DNA of 64,000 nucleotides from Streptomyces griseus subsp. griseus (GTDB lineage: Bacteria > Actinomycetota > Actinomycetes > Streptomycetales > Streptomycetaceae): positions 1 through 64,000 of the forward strand of contig NZ_JOJE01000030.1 of assembly GCF_000720255.1 (NCBI RefSeq), read 5' to 3'. Below are positions 26,033-36,465 of this stretch, in pieces; the first letter of the stretch is position 1; each line of letters begins with the position of its first letter. Below the pieces are notes generated by a model. That model had not been told where the DNA came from, did not search any database, and saw nothing but the letters and a program-made list of their open reading frames with translations. Made by a program: the position numbers and the translations under genes.

Positions 26033-26728
26033 TCAGGTCCGGGCGCCGCTGCCCGACGGCTGAGGGGAGGGGGTGCGGTCGCCGTGGCCCCACGGCCCGT
26101 GCCCCCGCTTGCCGCGCCAGTTGCCCGGGCCCTTGTCGTCGGAGCCCGCGCGGACGCGGATCGCGGTGCGGGTGCCGTCCTTCGAGAGGTCACCGACGAG
26201 GTACGCGGTCTCGCCCTTCTGCACGGGGTCCGACGAACCGTCGCGCCGGTCGGTGGCGCCCTTGCCCACCGCCCATGTCCACGCGGTGCCGTCCTCGCTC
26301 CTGACGGTGACCTGGTCGCCGTCGGCCTTCTCGACGGTGCCGCGCTGCCAGATCCGCACGATCCATTCGCCGGTGTCGCGGTCCTTCACGGTCGCCTCGC
26401 CGTGCACCGCGTCGCCGCCGAGCCCGGCCCAGGGGCCGCCGCCGTGGTGGCCGCGGGGCGTTTCGGGGAAGTGCGAGGCGGAAGCGGCGGCCGCCGGAGC
26501 GGCCCCGCCGTCCGAACCGCCCGAGCTCGCCGCGTAGGCGACGGTGCCGCCCACTGCCAGGACGGCCACGGCCGTGGCCACGATCACCGTCCGGGCGCGG
26601 ACGGACCGCCGCTGCCACAGCTCGCGCAGGGAGGTCCGCTCCCGTTCCGGCCCGCCGGGTCCCGCGAGGACCTCCCACTCGCCCGGTGCGCCGCCGTCGA
26701 TGTTGTTCCGATCCGGATCCTGCGTCAC
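26033..26728 (-). CDS. Single-pass membrane protein with DUF5666-like extracellular domain
   Basis: A 231-residue protein. A cytoplasmic segment of about 45 residues is followed by one membrane helix (VIVATAVAVLAVGGTVAYAA), a Gly/His/Pro-rich linker, and a beta-rich outer domain (GEATVKDRDTGEWIVRIWQR, EKADGDQVTVRSEDGTAWTW) that resembles DUF5666-like OB-fold domains. The end is rich in Gly, His, Pro and Arg. The start is GTG 26728 with GGGAG upstream. Function unknown. It is convergent with the PrmC-like gene. Confidence 0.65.
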   Translation of the reverse strand: MTQDPDRNNIDGGAPGEWEVLAGPGGPERERTSLRELWQRRSVRARTVIVATAVAVLAVGGTVAYAASSGGSDGGAAPAAAASASHFPETPRGHHGGGPWAGLGGDAVHGEATVKDRDTGEWIVRIWQRGTVEKADGDQVTVRSEDGTAWTWAVGKGATDRRDGSSDPVQKGETAYLVGDLSKDGTRTAIRVRAGSDDKGPGNWRGKRGHGPWGHGDRTPSPQPSGSGART

Positions 26729-26811
26729 GGCCCACTCCCTCGCTCGCGGTACCGCCCTGCTGTGATTGTGGAATGCGGTCGGTAAAGAACCGGTAATGAT
26801 CGCCTGTGAAT

Positions 26812-28884
26812 CTACGTCCGCGCGCGAGCGATCAGCAGCGCCACGTCGTCGTGATTGTCCGGGTGGTGCAGTGTGCGCAGCAGGAGATCGCAGACCTCCT
26901 CCAGCGGGCGCGCGGGGTCGTCGAGCAGCGTCAGCAACGTGTCCAGGCGCTCGTCCAGGGAATGCCTGCGCGTCTCGACCAGCCCGTCGGTGTAGAGCAC
27001 CAACTGGTCGCCGGGCGCGAAGTCGACGGTGGTGGTGGAGAACGCCACGCCGCCGACCCCGAGCGGTACTCCGGTGGGCAGGTCGAGCAGCTCCGGCGGA
27101 CGGCCCGCCCGGACGCGGGCCGGCGGCAGATGCCCGGCGTTGGCGATCCTGCACTGCCGGAGTTGGGGGTCGTGGACGGCGTAGAGGCAGGTGGCGATGG
27201 AGTGGTCGAGGCTCTGCGTGATCCGGTCGAGGTGTTCGAGGAGCACGGCGGGGTCGAGCTCGAGGGAGGCGAGTGTGTTCGTCGCGGTGCGCAGCCGGCC
27301 CATCGTGGCGGCGGCGCTGATGCCGCTGCCCATCACGTCGCCGACGACGAGCGCTGTCTTGCCGCCCTCCAGCGGGATCACGTCGAACCAGTCCCCGCCG
27401 ACCTCGGTGGTGGCCCCGGCGGGCTGGTAGCGGGAGGCGACCTCCAGGCCGCCCGTCACCGAGGGGTGGCTCGGCAGCAGGCTGCGCTGCAGGGTGAGGG
27501 CGGTGTCGCGGGCGTTCTGGTACCAGCGGGCGTTGTCTATCTGCACGGCGGCGCGGGCGGCCAGCTCCTTGGCCAGCAACAGGTCGTCCCGGCCGAACGG
27601 CAGCGGATTGCCGGCCCGTTTCAGGTCGAGCGCGCCGAGCACCTCGCCGCGCGCGATCAGAGGTACCGCGAGATACGAGTGGACGCCCGCGCGCCCCAGC
27701 AGCCCGGCCGCCTCCGGTGAGCGGGCGATGCGTGCCAGGTCCTCGTCCGTCACCCGCTCCACCAGCACCGGCCGTCCCGTGCGGACGCACTCCGTGATCA
27801 GCCGGTCGTGCCCGTAGCGGGCCACCTGCCCGGGCGGGTCCGCCGCCTCCAGGCCCTCCGGGGAGTGGTCCGCCCGGACGGCGAGCGCGCGGATCACCGC
27901 AGGTTCGGCGGGACCGAGGCCGGTGCGCCGGCCGCCGACGACCGCGTCGAGCAGGTCCACGGCGGCGATGTCGGCGAGTTCGGGTACGGCCACGTCGGCC
28001 AGTTCACGGGCGGTACGGTCCAGGTCCAGGGTGGTGCCGATGCGGGCGGAGGCATCGACGATCACCGCCAGGCGCCGCCGGGCGGCCTCGGCCTCGACGC
28101 CCGCCCGGTGCTGGTCGGTGACGTCCACGATCGACGCGGCCACGCCCAGCACGGTCCCGGCGGTGTCCTCCAGCCGGTACAGCGAGAGCGACCAGGCGTG
28201 GTCCTCGTCCGGGTCGGCCGGGGTGCGGCCGACGAGGGAGAGATCGACGAGCGGCCGGCCGGTCCGCAGCACCTCCTCCGCCCCCGACTCGAAGGTGTCC
28301 ACGTCCAGCCGCGGCAGCAGCTCGCGGGGTGTACGGCCCACGTGCTCCTCGGCCGGGATGCCGTCGATGTCCTCCTGGGCGGGGTTGATCGACACGTAAC
28401 GCAGTTCGGTGTCCAGGACGGCGAGTCCGATCGGTGACTGGTTGACCATCCGCGTCGACAGCGCGACGTCCCGCTCCAGCCGGCGCAGGGTCGAGCGGTC
28501 GGTCGCGAGCCCCAGCGCGTAGACCTGGCCCTGTTCGTCCAGGAGCCGCATGTTGCGGAACTCCACCAGCCGTGTGCTGCCGTCCTTGCGCCGGATCGGG
28601 AAGGCGCCCGCCCAGCCCTCGCCGGTGGCCATCACGTCGGCGAAGAGCTTCACCGCGAGGTCGTGGTGCTGCTCGTGGACCATGACGTGGGCCGCGTACC
28701 GGCCGAGCGCCTCCTCGGCCGGGTAGCCGAACAGTTCCTCGGCCTGCGGGCTCCACAGGACGATGTGTCCCCGGGCGTCCAACAGCACCGAGGCCACGTT
28801 CAGCACGTCGAGCAGTCCGCTCGGCCGCACCGGCTCGCGTACCGGTGCACCGCCCTCGGATGCGGGCGACCCGGCTGCACTCAT
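26812..28884 (-). CDS. PAS-PAS-GAF-SpoIIE protein serine phosphatase
   Basis: A 690-residue cytoplasmic PPM phosphatase. Two PAS domains (about 25-140 and 145-265; HIVLWSPQAEELFGYPAEEA and NQSPIGLAVLDTELRYVSIN) are followed by a GAF domain (about 285-450; VHSYLAVPLIARGEVLGALD) and a SpoIIE catalytic domain (about 465-690) with VGGDWFDVI, LVVGDVMGSG, LYTDGLVE and HHPDNHDDVALL, which hold the metal-binding aspartates. Such proteins dephosphorylate anti-sigma-factor antagonists in stress or sporulation sigma cascades. No anti-sigma or antagonist gene lies nearby. The start is ATG 28884 with GGAGG 11 bases upstream. Confidence 0.9.
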   Translation of the reverse strand: MSAAGSPASEGGAPVREPVRPSGLLDVLNVASVLLDARGHIVLWSPQAEELFGYPAEEALGRYAAHVMVHEQHHDLAVKLFADVMATGEGWAGAFPIRRKDGSTRLVEFRNMRLLDEQGQVYALGLATDRSTLRRLERDVALSTRMVNQSPIGLAVLDTELRYVSINPAQEDIDGIPAEEHVGRTPRELLPRLDVDTFESGAEEVLRTGRPLVDLSLVGRTPADPDEDHAWSLSLYRLEDTAGTVLGVAASIVDVTDQHRAGVEAEAARRRLAVIVDASARIGTTLDLDRTARELADVAVPELADIAAVDLLDAVVGGRRTGLGPAEPAVIRALAVRADHSPEGLEAADPPGQVARYGHDRLITECVRTGRPVLVERVTDEDLARIARSPEAAGLLGRAGVHSYLAVPLIARGEVLGALDLKRAGNPLPFGRDDLLLAKELAARAAVQIDNARWYQNARDTALTLQRSLLPSHPSVTGGLEVASRYQPAGATTEVGGDWFDVIPLEGGKTALVVGDVMGSGISAAATMGRLRTATNTLASLELDPAVLLEHLDRITQSLDHSIATCLYAVHDPQLRQCRIANAGHLPPARVRAGRPPELLDLPTGVPLGVGGVAFSTTTVDFAPGDQLVLYTDGLVETRRHSLDERLDTLLTLLDDPARPLEEVCDLLLRTLHHPDNHDDVALLIARART

Positions 28885-29110
28885 CGCAAGCACCGCCTCC
28901 GCCGTCCGCGAAGCACGCCTGTCTCCCGTGCCGACTCCCCACCTTGCACCGCGCTCAACCTCATCTCCACGCCGGCCTCCACCATCCCCCGAGAGTGGGC
29001 CCGGCGTCCCCTCGACACCCCGCGTTTTGTTCTTTGGTCTGTACATGACTATCGGGTGCCGCCAGACTGTCCGCCGATCACCTCCCACCCCCCAACCGAG
29101 GAGTCGGTTC

Positions 29111-29989
29111 ATGCCCCCGCGCACCCTCCGGCACCGCTGTCACCTGGCCCTGACCGGTCTGGTCGCCCTCGCCACCGCCGCCGTACTGTCGGCCGCCCCG
29201 CCCGCCGCCGCGGCCGACACCTGGACCGAGGCCGGTTCGGACCGCGCCGATCCGCTGACCGAGAGCCAGGGCCTGGCCTCGGTCGAGATCCCCGCGGGCA
29301 GCGCCAACCGCTACACGGGCATCGGCACGATCCCCCTCGGCCTCAGCACTCGCGGGTGGAACCACGTCGGCGACCCCGACGCCTCCTACGACGGCCACTA
29401 CATCGAGCCGTACCAACGGGACTCGGGGACCACCAAGATGTTCCGCGCGCAGGCGCCCGGCGGCGGCTGGTCGGAGTACGTCCACACGCTGAGCTCCGGG
29501 GAGGCGCTGAACAACTCCTGGGTCGCGGTGTCGCCGGACGGTCAGTGGATGGTGGCCGGTGAGTGGGGCACCATGAGCCGGCTGCTGGTCTTCCCGACCC
29601 CGGGCGTGAACCCGGCCACCTCGCCGTCGGCGAACCTGCCGCAGGCGTCCACGGTCCGCCTCGACCACGCCGTACGGGACGTCCAGGGCTGTGACTTCGT
29701 CGACGCGACCCGGCTGCTGTGCTCCTCCGACGACCCCGCGGGCACCCTGTTCGGCATCACCAAGCCGCTGCTCCAGGTCGACCTGTCGGCCCCGCCGAAC
29801 GGCGCGTCGGACGTGTCCGGGCATGTCACCGCCCTGCGTCAGTTGCCCCTGCGCAGTTCCTGTTCGGGCACGTTCGAGGCGGAGGGCGTCGACTACGACC
29901 GCCGTACGGCGGTGTTGCGCGTGATCGTCGTCTCGCCGGGCTTCTGTGTCCTCACGGACAGCAAGACCTACCGCTTCACCCGCGGCTGA
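29111..29989 (+). CDS. Secreted protein of unknown function
   Basis: A 292-residue exported protein with a clear Sec signal peptide (RTLRHRCHLALTGLVALATA through APPAAAADT). The mature part contains WVAVSPDGQWMVAGEWGTMS, a beta-propeller-like blade, and the cysteines of VQGCDFVDATRLLC and SCSGTFEAEG. No enzyme family is recognised. ATG 29111 is preceded by GAGGAG. It is divergent from the SpoIIE-type phosphatase gene. Confidence 0.7.
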   Translation: MPPRTLRHRCHLALTGLVALATAAVLSAAPPAAAADTWTEAGSDRADPLTESQGLASVEIPAGSANRYTGIGTIPLGLSTRGWNHVGDPDASYDGHYIEPYQRDSGTTKMFRAQAPGGGWSEYVHTLSSGEALNNSWVAVSPDGQWMVAGEWGTMSRLLVFPTPGVNPATSPSANLPQASTVRLDHAVRDVQGCDFVDATRLLCSSDDPAGTLFGITKPLLQVDLSAPPNGASDVSGHVTALRQLPLRSSCSGTFEAEGVDYDRRTAVLRVIVVSPGFCVLTDSKTYRFTRG

Positions 29990-30087
29990 GGTGCCGCATG
30001 TGCTTCCCGGGGCTTCCCTGGGATGAAGTGCGGTTTCGTGGGGAACTCGCGGTACCGCAGTCCCGCCATGAGAGGAGCGTTCACGAA

Positions 30088-30456
30088 ATGGACAGCGAGC
30101 GTCCGCACGAGGAATCCGTCTCCGTCGCGATCAGCGACTGCAGCAAGGAGGACGCGCGGGTCGTGTTCGACACGCTGTGCGCGTGCTTCTCTTCCGACCG
30201 GTGCGACGAGGACGTGCCAGAGCAACTGCACGAGACGCGACCCATGGTGTGGCTCGGCACGTTCGACGTCGCCGACCCCCACGAGGGAGCCCGTCCCGCC
30301 CATCTCCAGGCCTCCGTCACGGCCGACGTGCAGGGCGGTTACTGGGCCATCGAGCGGTTCCGCACCACCCTGGACGGCCTGTTCTCGGTGGAGAACCTGA
30401 CCGCGGCCTCCGGCGACCAGGAGAGGGAGTTGCACCTCCGGCTGGCGAGCCGCTGA
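30088..30456 (+). CDS. Small hypothetical protein
   Basis: A 122-residue acidic cytoplasmic protein starting MDSERPHEESVSVAISDCSK, without signal peptide or membrane segment. AGAGGAG precedes ATG 30088. Its regular alpha/beta pattern and codon use look genuine, and proteins of this kind are common in streptomycetes. I recognise no function. Confidence 0.65.
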   Translation: MDSERPHEESVSVAISDCSKEDARVVFDTLCACFSSDRCDEDVPEQLHETRPMVWLGTFDVADPHEGARPAHLQASVTADVQGGYWAIERFRTTLDGLFSVENLTAASGDQERELHLRLASR

Positions 30457-32589
<2,133 letters not shown>

Positions 32590-32618
32590 CCCTCCAGAGC
32601 CGTCCCTAGGATGACCCC

Positions 32619-33173
32619 ATGTCACTCCCGCACGCGATCCTCATCGCCCTGCTCGAGAAGCCTTCGTCGGGGCTGGATCTGACCCGCCGGTTCGACAAGT
32701 CGATCGGCTACTTCTGGTCGGCGACGCACCAGCAGATCTATCGCGAGCTGGGAAGGCTGGAGGCCGAGGGCCACATCCGGGCCCTGCCGAGCGAACAGCC
32801 GGCCCGCGGACAGAAGAAGGCCTACGAGGTCCTGCCCGCGGGCCGCGCCGAACTGGCGCGGTGGACGGCGGCGTCCCAGGACCCCAAGCCGCACCGTGAC
32901 GCGCTGCTGCTCAGGCTGCGCGCCGCGGCCGTCGTCGGCACCGCGGGTCTCGAGGCCGACCTGCGCCGCCACCTGGAGCTGCACCGGCTGCAGCTGGCCG
33001 AGTACGAGGAGATCGAGAAGCGCGACTTCCCGCCCGGCCAGCGCGGCGCGCAGGCCAGGCTCCAGCACTTGGTCCTGCGCGCGGGCATCGAACTGGAGAC
33101 CTTCTGGATCCAGTGGCTCACCGAGGCGCTGGCCGAACTGTCCGTGGTGGCGGAGCGGCACGACTCGGCGTGA
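32619..33173 (+). CDS. PadR-family transcriptional regulator
   Basis: A 184-residue regulator with the PadR winged helix (MSLPHAILIALLEKPSSGLD, FWSATHQQIYRELGRLEAEG, KKAYEVLPAGRAEL) and a long C-terminal helical dimerisation domain. It follows the reductase gene by 29 bases in the same direction, so it is probably cotranscribed and regulates the shared promoter through the TGCAACTAGTTGCA palindromes. The upstream start context is CCTAGG before ATG 32619. Confidence 0.88.
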   Translation: MSLPHAILIALLEKPSSGLDLTRRFDKSIGYFWSATHQQIYRELGRLEAEGHIRALPSEQPARGQKKAYEVLPAGRAELARWTAASQDPKPHRDALLLRLRAAAVVGTAGLEADLRRHLELHRLQLAEYEEIEKRDFPPGQRGAQARLQHLVLRAGIELETFWIQWLTEALAELSVVAERHDSA

Positions 33174-33197
33174 CCTCGGGCGGTGCTCGAAGCGGTA

Positions 33198-33758
33198 CTA
33201 GAGGCGGTACGGCTTCGAGCGGCGGCGCAGGAACCAGGCCGTCGCGACGACTCCGGTGCCCACCAGGATGCCGCCCGCCGTAAGGGTGAGCGGGCCGTAG
33301 TCCCGGCTGGAACCGCCTAGACCGCCCATGACACCGCGCGAGGGCGAGGCCGTCGCCGTTGCTGTCGCTGTCGCTGTCGCGGAGATCGTGGGCCGTGACG
33401 GTGGGGCGACGATGACGGACTGGGTGCCCGCGGTGCCCCCGTTGGAGCACATCACGATCACCGTGTAGGTGCCGGGGCCCACGTTCGACCAGGCCGCGGA
33501 CTGGCTGACGCTCGTGCCCGACAGTGCCACCTGGCGCCCTTGGGCGAAGTTCGCCTGCGAGCCGGTGAGCAGGGACGCGGTGCCCCAGCTGCCGTTGATC
33601 TGGGAGCACGCGCCGGTCACCACCGAGATCGTGGACCCGGTCGTGCTCACGGAGATCCCGGACTGGGCGGCGGCCGGTCCGGCGGACAGGGCGAGCGGCA
33701 GCGCGGCGGCGGCTGCGACGGTCAGGCCGGCGCGCAGGAGAGGATGAGTAGTGCGCAT
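33198..33758 (-). CDS. Secreted, membrane-anchored protein with Ala-Thr repeat linker
   Basis: A 186-residue protein: signal peptide (residues 1-31, ending AGPAAAQS), an extracellular beta-rich domain with a Cys pair (GACSQINGSWG and VMCSNGG), a low-complexity ATATATATATAS linker, then a C-terminal helix (LTAGGILVGTGVVATAWFL) and RRRS tail. The layout resembles cell-wall or membrane-anchored surface proteins, but there is no LPXTG motif. The linker is encoded by a 6-base repeat around 33352-33381. Function unknown. Confidence 0.75.
   Translation of the reverse strand: MRTTHPLLRAGLTVAAAAALPLALSAGPAAAQSGISVSTTGSTISVVTGACSQINGSWGTASLLTGSQANFAQGRQVALSGTSVSQSAAWSNVGPGTYTVIVMCSNGGTAGTQSVIVAPPSRPTISATATATATATASPSRGVMGGLGGSSRDYGPLTLTAGGILVGTGVVATAWFLRRRSKPYRL
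33352..33381. repeat. 6-bp microsatellite encoding Ala-Thr repeats
   Basis: Tandem GTCGCT/GTTGCT-type hexamers (plus-strand orientation) inside the surface-protein gene encode the repeated Ala-Thr linker. Unit number could vary between strains. Confidence 0.6.
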
Positions 33759-33969
33759 GGAGTGTCCTCCGGCGGCACGGTTGGCGGTACATCCCTTGCG
33801 CCGCCGGGGGTCGGGAACGCCCGTGCTGCCTCAGAGGCAGCCAACGCGTCCCCGCCCCGCCCCGCACGCGGAGCACCGCCGGTCAGGTGACGGATACCCC
33901 CGGATTCCTACGAACGGCCGATGCCCGCGCGCGTGTCATGCGTGGCTGGGGTTGGTGCCCTCGCGCGTC

Positions 33970-34290
33970 ACGCCGGTCGGTGTCGCCCCTCGTGACGGCG
34001 TGTTGGGTGGACCAGGCGCCCCAGGTACCGTCCGGAAGCCTGGCTCTGAGACGTACCGAGTGCTCCACGCCGGGCTCCGGCCCACGTGGAAGCTGTGGGA
34101 GACACTCGCGGGGGTGCCGTCCCGCCCCGCACCAGTGAGGTCGCCGGACGCCCGTCGAGCTCGATGCCGTACTCCGTGACCACGCCGTCCACCCGCGGCG
34201 GCTCCCAGGACAGGTCGACGTAGAACGCACCGTCGGCGCGGTGGGCGCCGGCGCGGAAGTCCCCGGGTGCGGTGTCGCGGCCGTCGGCGG
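33970..34290 (-). pseudogene. Decayed fibronectin type III-like fragment with two frameshifts
   Basis: Three successive frames on the minus strand together read as one fibronectin-III-like module: FYVDLSWEPPRVDGVVTEYG and ELDGRPATSLVRGG in one frame, then ASVSHSFHVG in the next, then PGVEHSVRLRARLPDGTWGA and WSTQHAVTR in the third. The first shift is near a run of five C at about 34120, the second about 20 bases on. There is no start, no signal peptide and no continuation on either side. It is likely a remnant of a secreted multi-domain protein. Confidence 0.65.
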
Positions 34291-34349
34291 AGCATCAAGA
34301 GGCCGGCGCAACCGGGACCGCAGGTTCCAGGAGTCCGGGGGAGTTACGT

Positions 34350-34598
34350 ATGCTGAATCTCCTCACGGCCGAACTCAGCGCGAGCGATGGTGAGTTCGTG
34401 CCGGTGGCGCGGACCGCTGTCGTCGCTGATCCCGCGCCGGCGTGGGCGGCCGGGAGGCCGGAGCCGGGACAGGCTCGGGCCCCCGCCCCCTGTCGGGCCG
34501 TCAGAAGCGTTCACGTACGGCTGTACGGCCTATCGGAATGGCCACAGGGACGCAGCAACGCCGGATTGTGTCAACGGTCCGTCACAATCTGCCCATGA
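34350..34598 (+). CDS. Possible small protein (uncertain)
   Basis: ATG 34350 has GGGGGAG 6 bases upstream and opens an 82-residue frame beginning MLNLLTAELSASDGEFVPVA. The second half is Ala/Pro/Arg-rich, as expected of a chance frame, and it runs into the start of the chitosanase gene. It could be a short regulator fragment. Low confidence. Confidence 0.25.
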   Translation: MLNLLTAELSASDGEFVPVARTAVVADPAPAWAAGRPEPGQARAPAPCRAVRSVHVRLYGLSEWPQGRSNAGLCQRSVTICP

Positions 34599-35332
34599 GC
34601 GGGCTCTTGAACGTTCCAGTCCCTTCGCTGCCCCTGGCCGCGACGGGGCTCCTCCTGCTGGCCCAGGCCGGACAGCCCGTCGCGTCCCACTTCCCTCACG
34701 AGCCGGTGGCACGCCACGAAAGGACCGTGGCGGCCGCCGACCTGCTGGCCAAGGTGCGTGGCTGCGTCCCCATCTCCCGCAGGTACTACCGCAGTGACGC
34801 CGGCGCGCCCGCCCGCATCCCGGTCTGCGGCACCGAGGGCGCCGTGTTCTGGACGGCCGACCTGGACATCGACTGCGACGGGCGCCCCGGTGCGCACTGC
34901 AACCGCAGGACGGACCCGTGGTTCTCGCGCGCCACCGCCTATCAGCAGTCCGACGGACGCCCGTTGAGCGCCGAGACGCTGCCGTACATCGTCGTACCCG
35001 CCCCGAGCTCGCGCTGGAAACCTCGCGAACACGGGGTGCGCGGCGGCTCCGTCGCGGCCGTCGTCCACGGAGACCGGGTGCAGTACGCCGTCGTCGGCGA
35101 CGCCGGGCCGGCCGACCTCATCGGCGAAGCGTCGTACGCCACGGCAGCGGGGCTCGGTCTCCCCACCGACCCGCGCAGGGGCGGAGCACCCTCGGGCGTC
35201 ACCTACATCGTCTTCAAGAACTCCAGGGCGACTCCGATCGAGGACCACGCCGCCGCGGTCGAGACGGGGGAGCGGCTGGCGCGGCGCTTCGCGGGGACGG
35301 CCGTGCGCCGGGCCAGGACTGACGGCCGGTGA
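34595..35332 (+). CDS. GH75 chitosanase-like secreted glycosidase
   Basis: A 245-residue protein with an N-terminal hydrophobic segment (VPSLPLAATGLLLLAQAG) that serves as signal peptide. The GH75 region contains VFWTADLDIDCDGRPGAHCN (the family's Asp-rich catalytic motif), LPYIVVPAPSSRW, GSVAAVVHGDRVQYAVVGD and GPADLIGEASYATA. GH75 enzymes hydrolyse chitosan outside the cell. The start is ATG 34595 without a strong ribosome site; upstream in-frame starts are also possible. Confidence 0.85.
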   Translation: MSGLLNVPVPSLPLAATGLLLLAQAGQPVASHFPHEPVARHERTVAAADLLAKVRGCVPISRRYYRSDAGAPARIPVCGTEGAVFWTADLDIDCDGRPGAHCNRRTDPWFSRATAYQQSDGRPLSAETLPYIVVPAPSSRWKPREHGVRGGSVAAVVHGDRVQYAVVGDAGPADLIGEASYATAAGLGLPTDPRRGGAPSGVTYIVFKNSRATPIEDHAAAVETGERLARRFAGTAVRRARTDGR

Positions 35333-35406
35333 GGTCGGGGCCGTGGGGGAGGAGCGGTGGCATGGGTGAATCCCACCGGGCCGGGCCCGCCGTGAGCCTC
35401 CGCTCC

Positions 35407-35817
35407 TCACACCTTCCGGTAGCTGTAGGCCTCCGCGGCCGCCGCCTCCACCGCGGCCAGGTCGGCTCCGGTCGCCGCTGTGACGACCGCTGCCACCGCG
35501 CCCTCGACGAACGGGGCGTCCACCAGGCGGGTGCGGGCGGGCAGCTCGTCGCCCTCCGCGAGGAGAGCCTTCACGGTGAGGACGGCGCTGCCGAGGTCGG
35601 TGAGGACGGCGACGCCGGCGCCGCGGTCGACCGACGCGGCGGCCGCCGCGATCAGCTCCGCGCTGGTGCCGAGCCCGCCCCCCTCGGTGCCGCCGGCCGG
35701 GGCCACGGGCACCTCCGTGCCGCCGCCGGCGAGCCCGCGGGCGAGCTCGGCCACCGAGGCGGCCACCTCGGCGCTGTGCGACACGAGCACGATCCCGACC
35801 AGCTTGTCCTCACTCAC
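35407..35817 (-). CDS. dhaM: Dihydroxyacetone kinase phosphotransfer subunit DhaM (EIIA-Man domain only)
   Basis: A 136-residue protein with the DhaM/EIIA-mannose fold: GIVLVSHSAEVAASVAELAR contains the phosphorylated His, and VLTDLGSAVLTVKAL is typical. It accepts phosphate from HPr and rephosphorylates ADP bound to DhaL. Unlike E. coli DhaM it has no HPr or EI domain fused, so it depends on the general PTS proteins encoded elsewhere. Its ATG overlaps the end of dhaL by 8 bases (35810-35817). It is the last gene of the dhaKLM operon. Confidence 0.9.
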   Translation of the reverse strand: MSEDKLVGIVLVSHSAEVAASVAELARGLAGGGTEVPVAPAGGTEGGGLGTSAELIAAAAASVDRGAGVAVLTDLGSAVLTVKALLAEGDELPARTRLVDAPFVEGAVAAVVTAATGADLAAVEAAAAEAYSYRKV

Positions 35818-36409
35818 CGTTCGCCTCCGCGAGGGCCGCGATCAGCAGCGCCGAGGAGGTCGCGCCCGGGTCCTGATGCCCGATGCTGCGCTCCCCGAGG
35901 TAGCTCGCCCGGCCCTTGCGGGCCTGCAAGGGAGTCGTGGCGACGGCGCCCTCCTCGGCGGCGGTCCGGGCCGCGGTGAAGCCGTCGCCGAGTGCGTCGA
36001 CGGCCGGCACCAATGCGTCGATCATGGTCTTGTCGCCGGGAGCGGCGCCCCCGAGGGTCATCACGGCGTCCACCCCGGCCCGCAGTGCCTCGACGAGCTG
36101 CTCCGCGCCCACCTCGGCGGCGTCCCCGAGCGCCTTGCCGGTACGGCGCAACAGGGTGCCGTAGAGCGGACCGGACGCCCCGCCGACGGTCGAGATGAGC
36201 TGCCGTCCCGCCAGGGTCAGTACGGCACCGGGAGTCGCGGGCGGCTCCTTCTCCAGGGCTGCGGTCACGGCGGTGAAGCCGCGCTGCAGGTTGGTGCCGT
36301 GGTCGGCGTCACCGATGGGGGAGTCGAGGGCGGTGAGCCGTTCCGCCTCGCGGTTCACGGACGCGGCGGTCGCCGTCATCCAACGGCGGAAGAACTCGGC
36401 GTCGAGCAC
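35810..36409 (-). CDS. dhaL: Dihydroxyacetone kinase ADP-binding subunit DhaL
   Basis: A 199-residue all-helical subunit. The Mg-ADP-binding aspartates lie in DSPIGDADHGTNLQRGF and GASGPLYGTLL binds the phosphates; GHQDPGATSSALLI closes the site. It transfers phosphate from ADP-bound intermediate to dihydroxyacetone on DhaK. The GTG start at 36409 is supported by AAGGAG 5 bases upstream. It lies 56 bases downstream of dhaK. Confidence 0.92.
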   Translation of the reverse strand: MLDAEFFRRWMTATAASVNREAERLTALDSPIGDADHGTNLQRGFTAVTAALEKEPPATPGAVLTLAGRQLISTVGGASGPLYGTLLRRTGKALGDAAEVGAEQLVEALRAGVDAVMTLGGAAPGDKTMIDALVPAVDALGDGFTAARTAAEEGAVATTPLQARKGRASYLGERSIGHQDPGATSSALLIAALAEANGE

Positions 36410-36465
36410 TGGATCTCCTTGCGTGGTGGATACGTCGGGGTCGGTCTCCGGCCGTTCTCCGCCGG

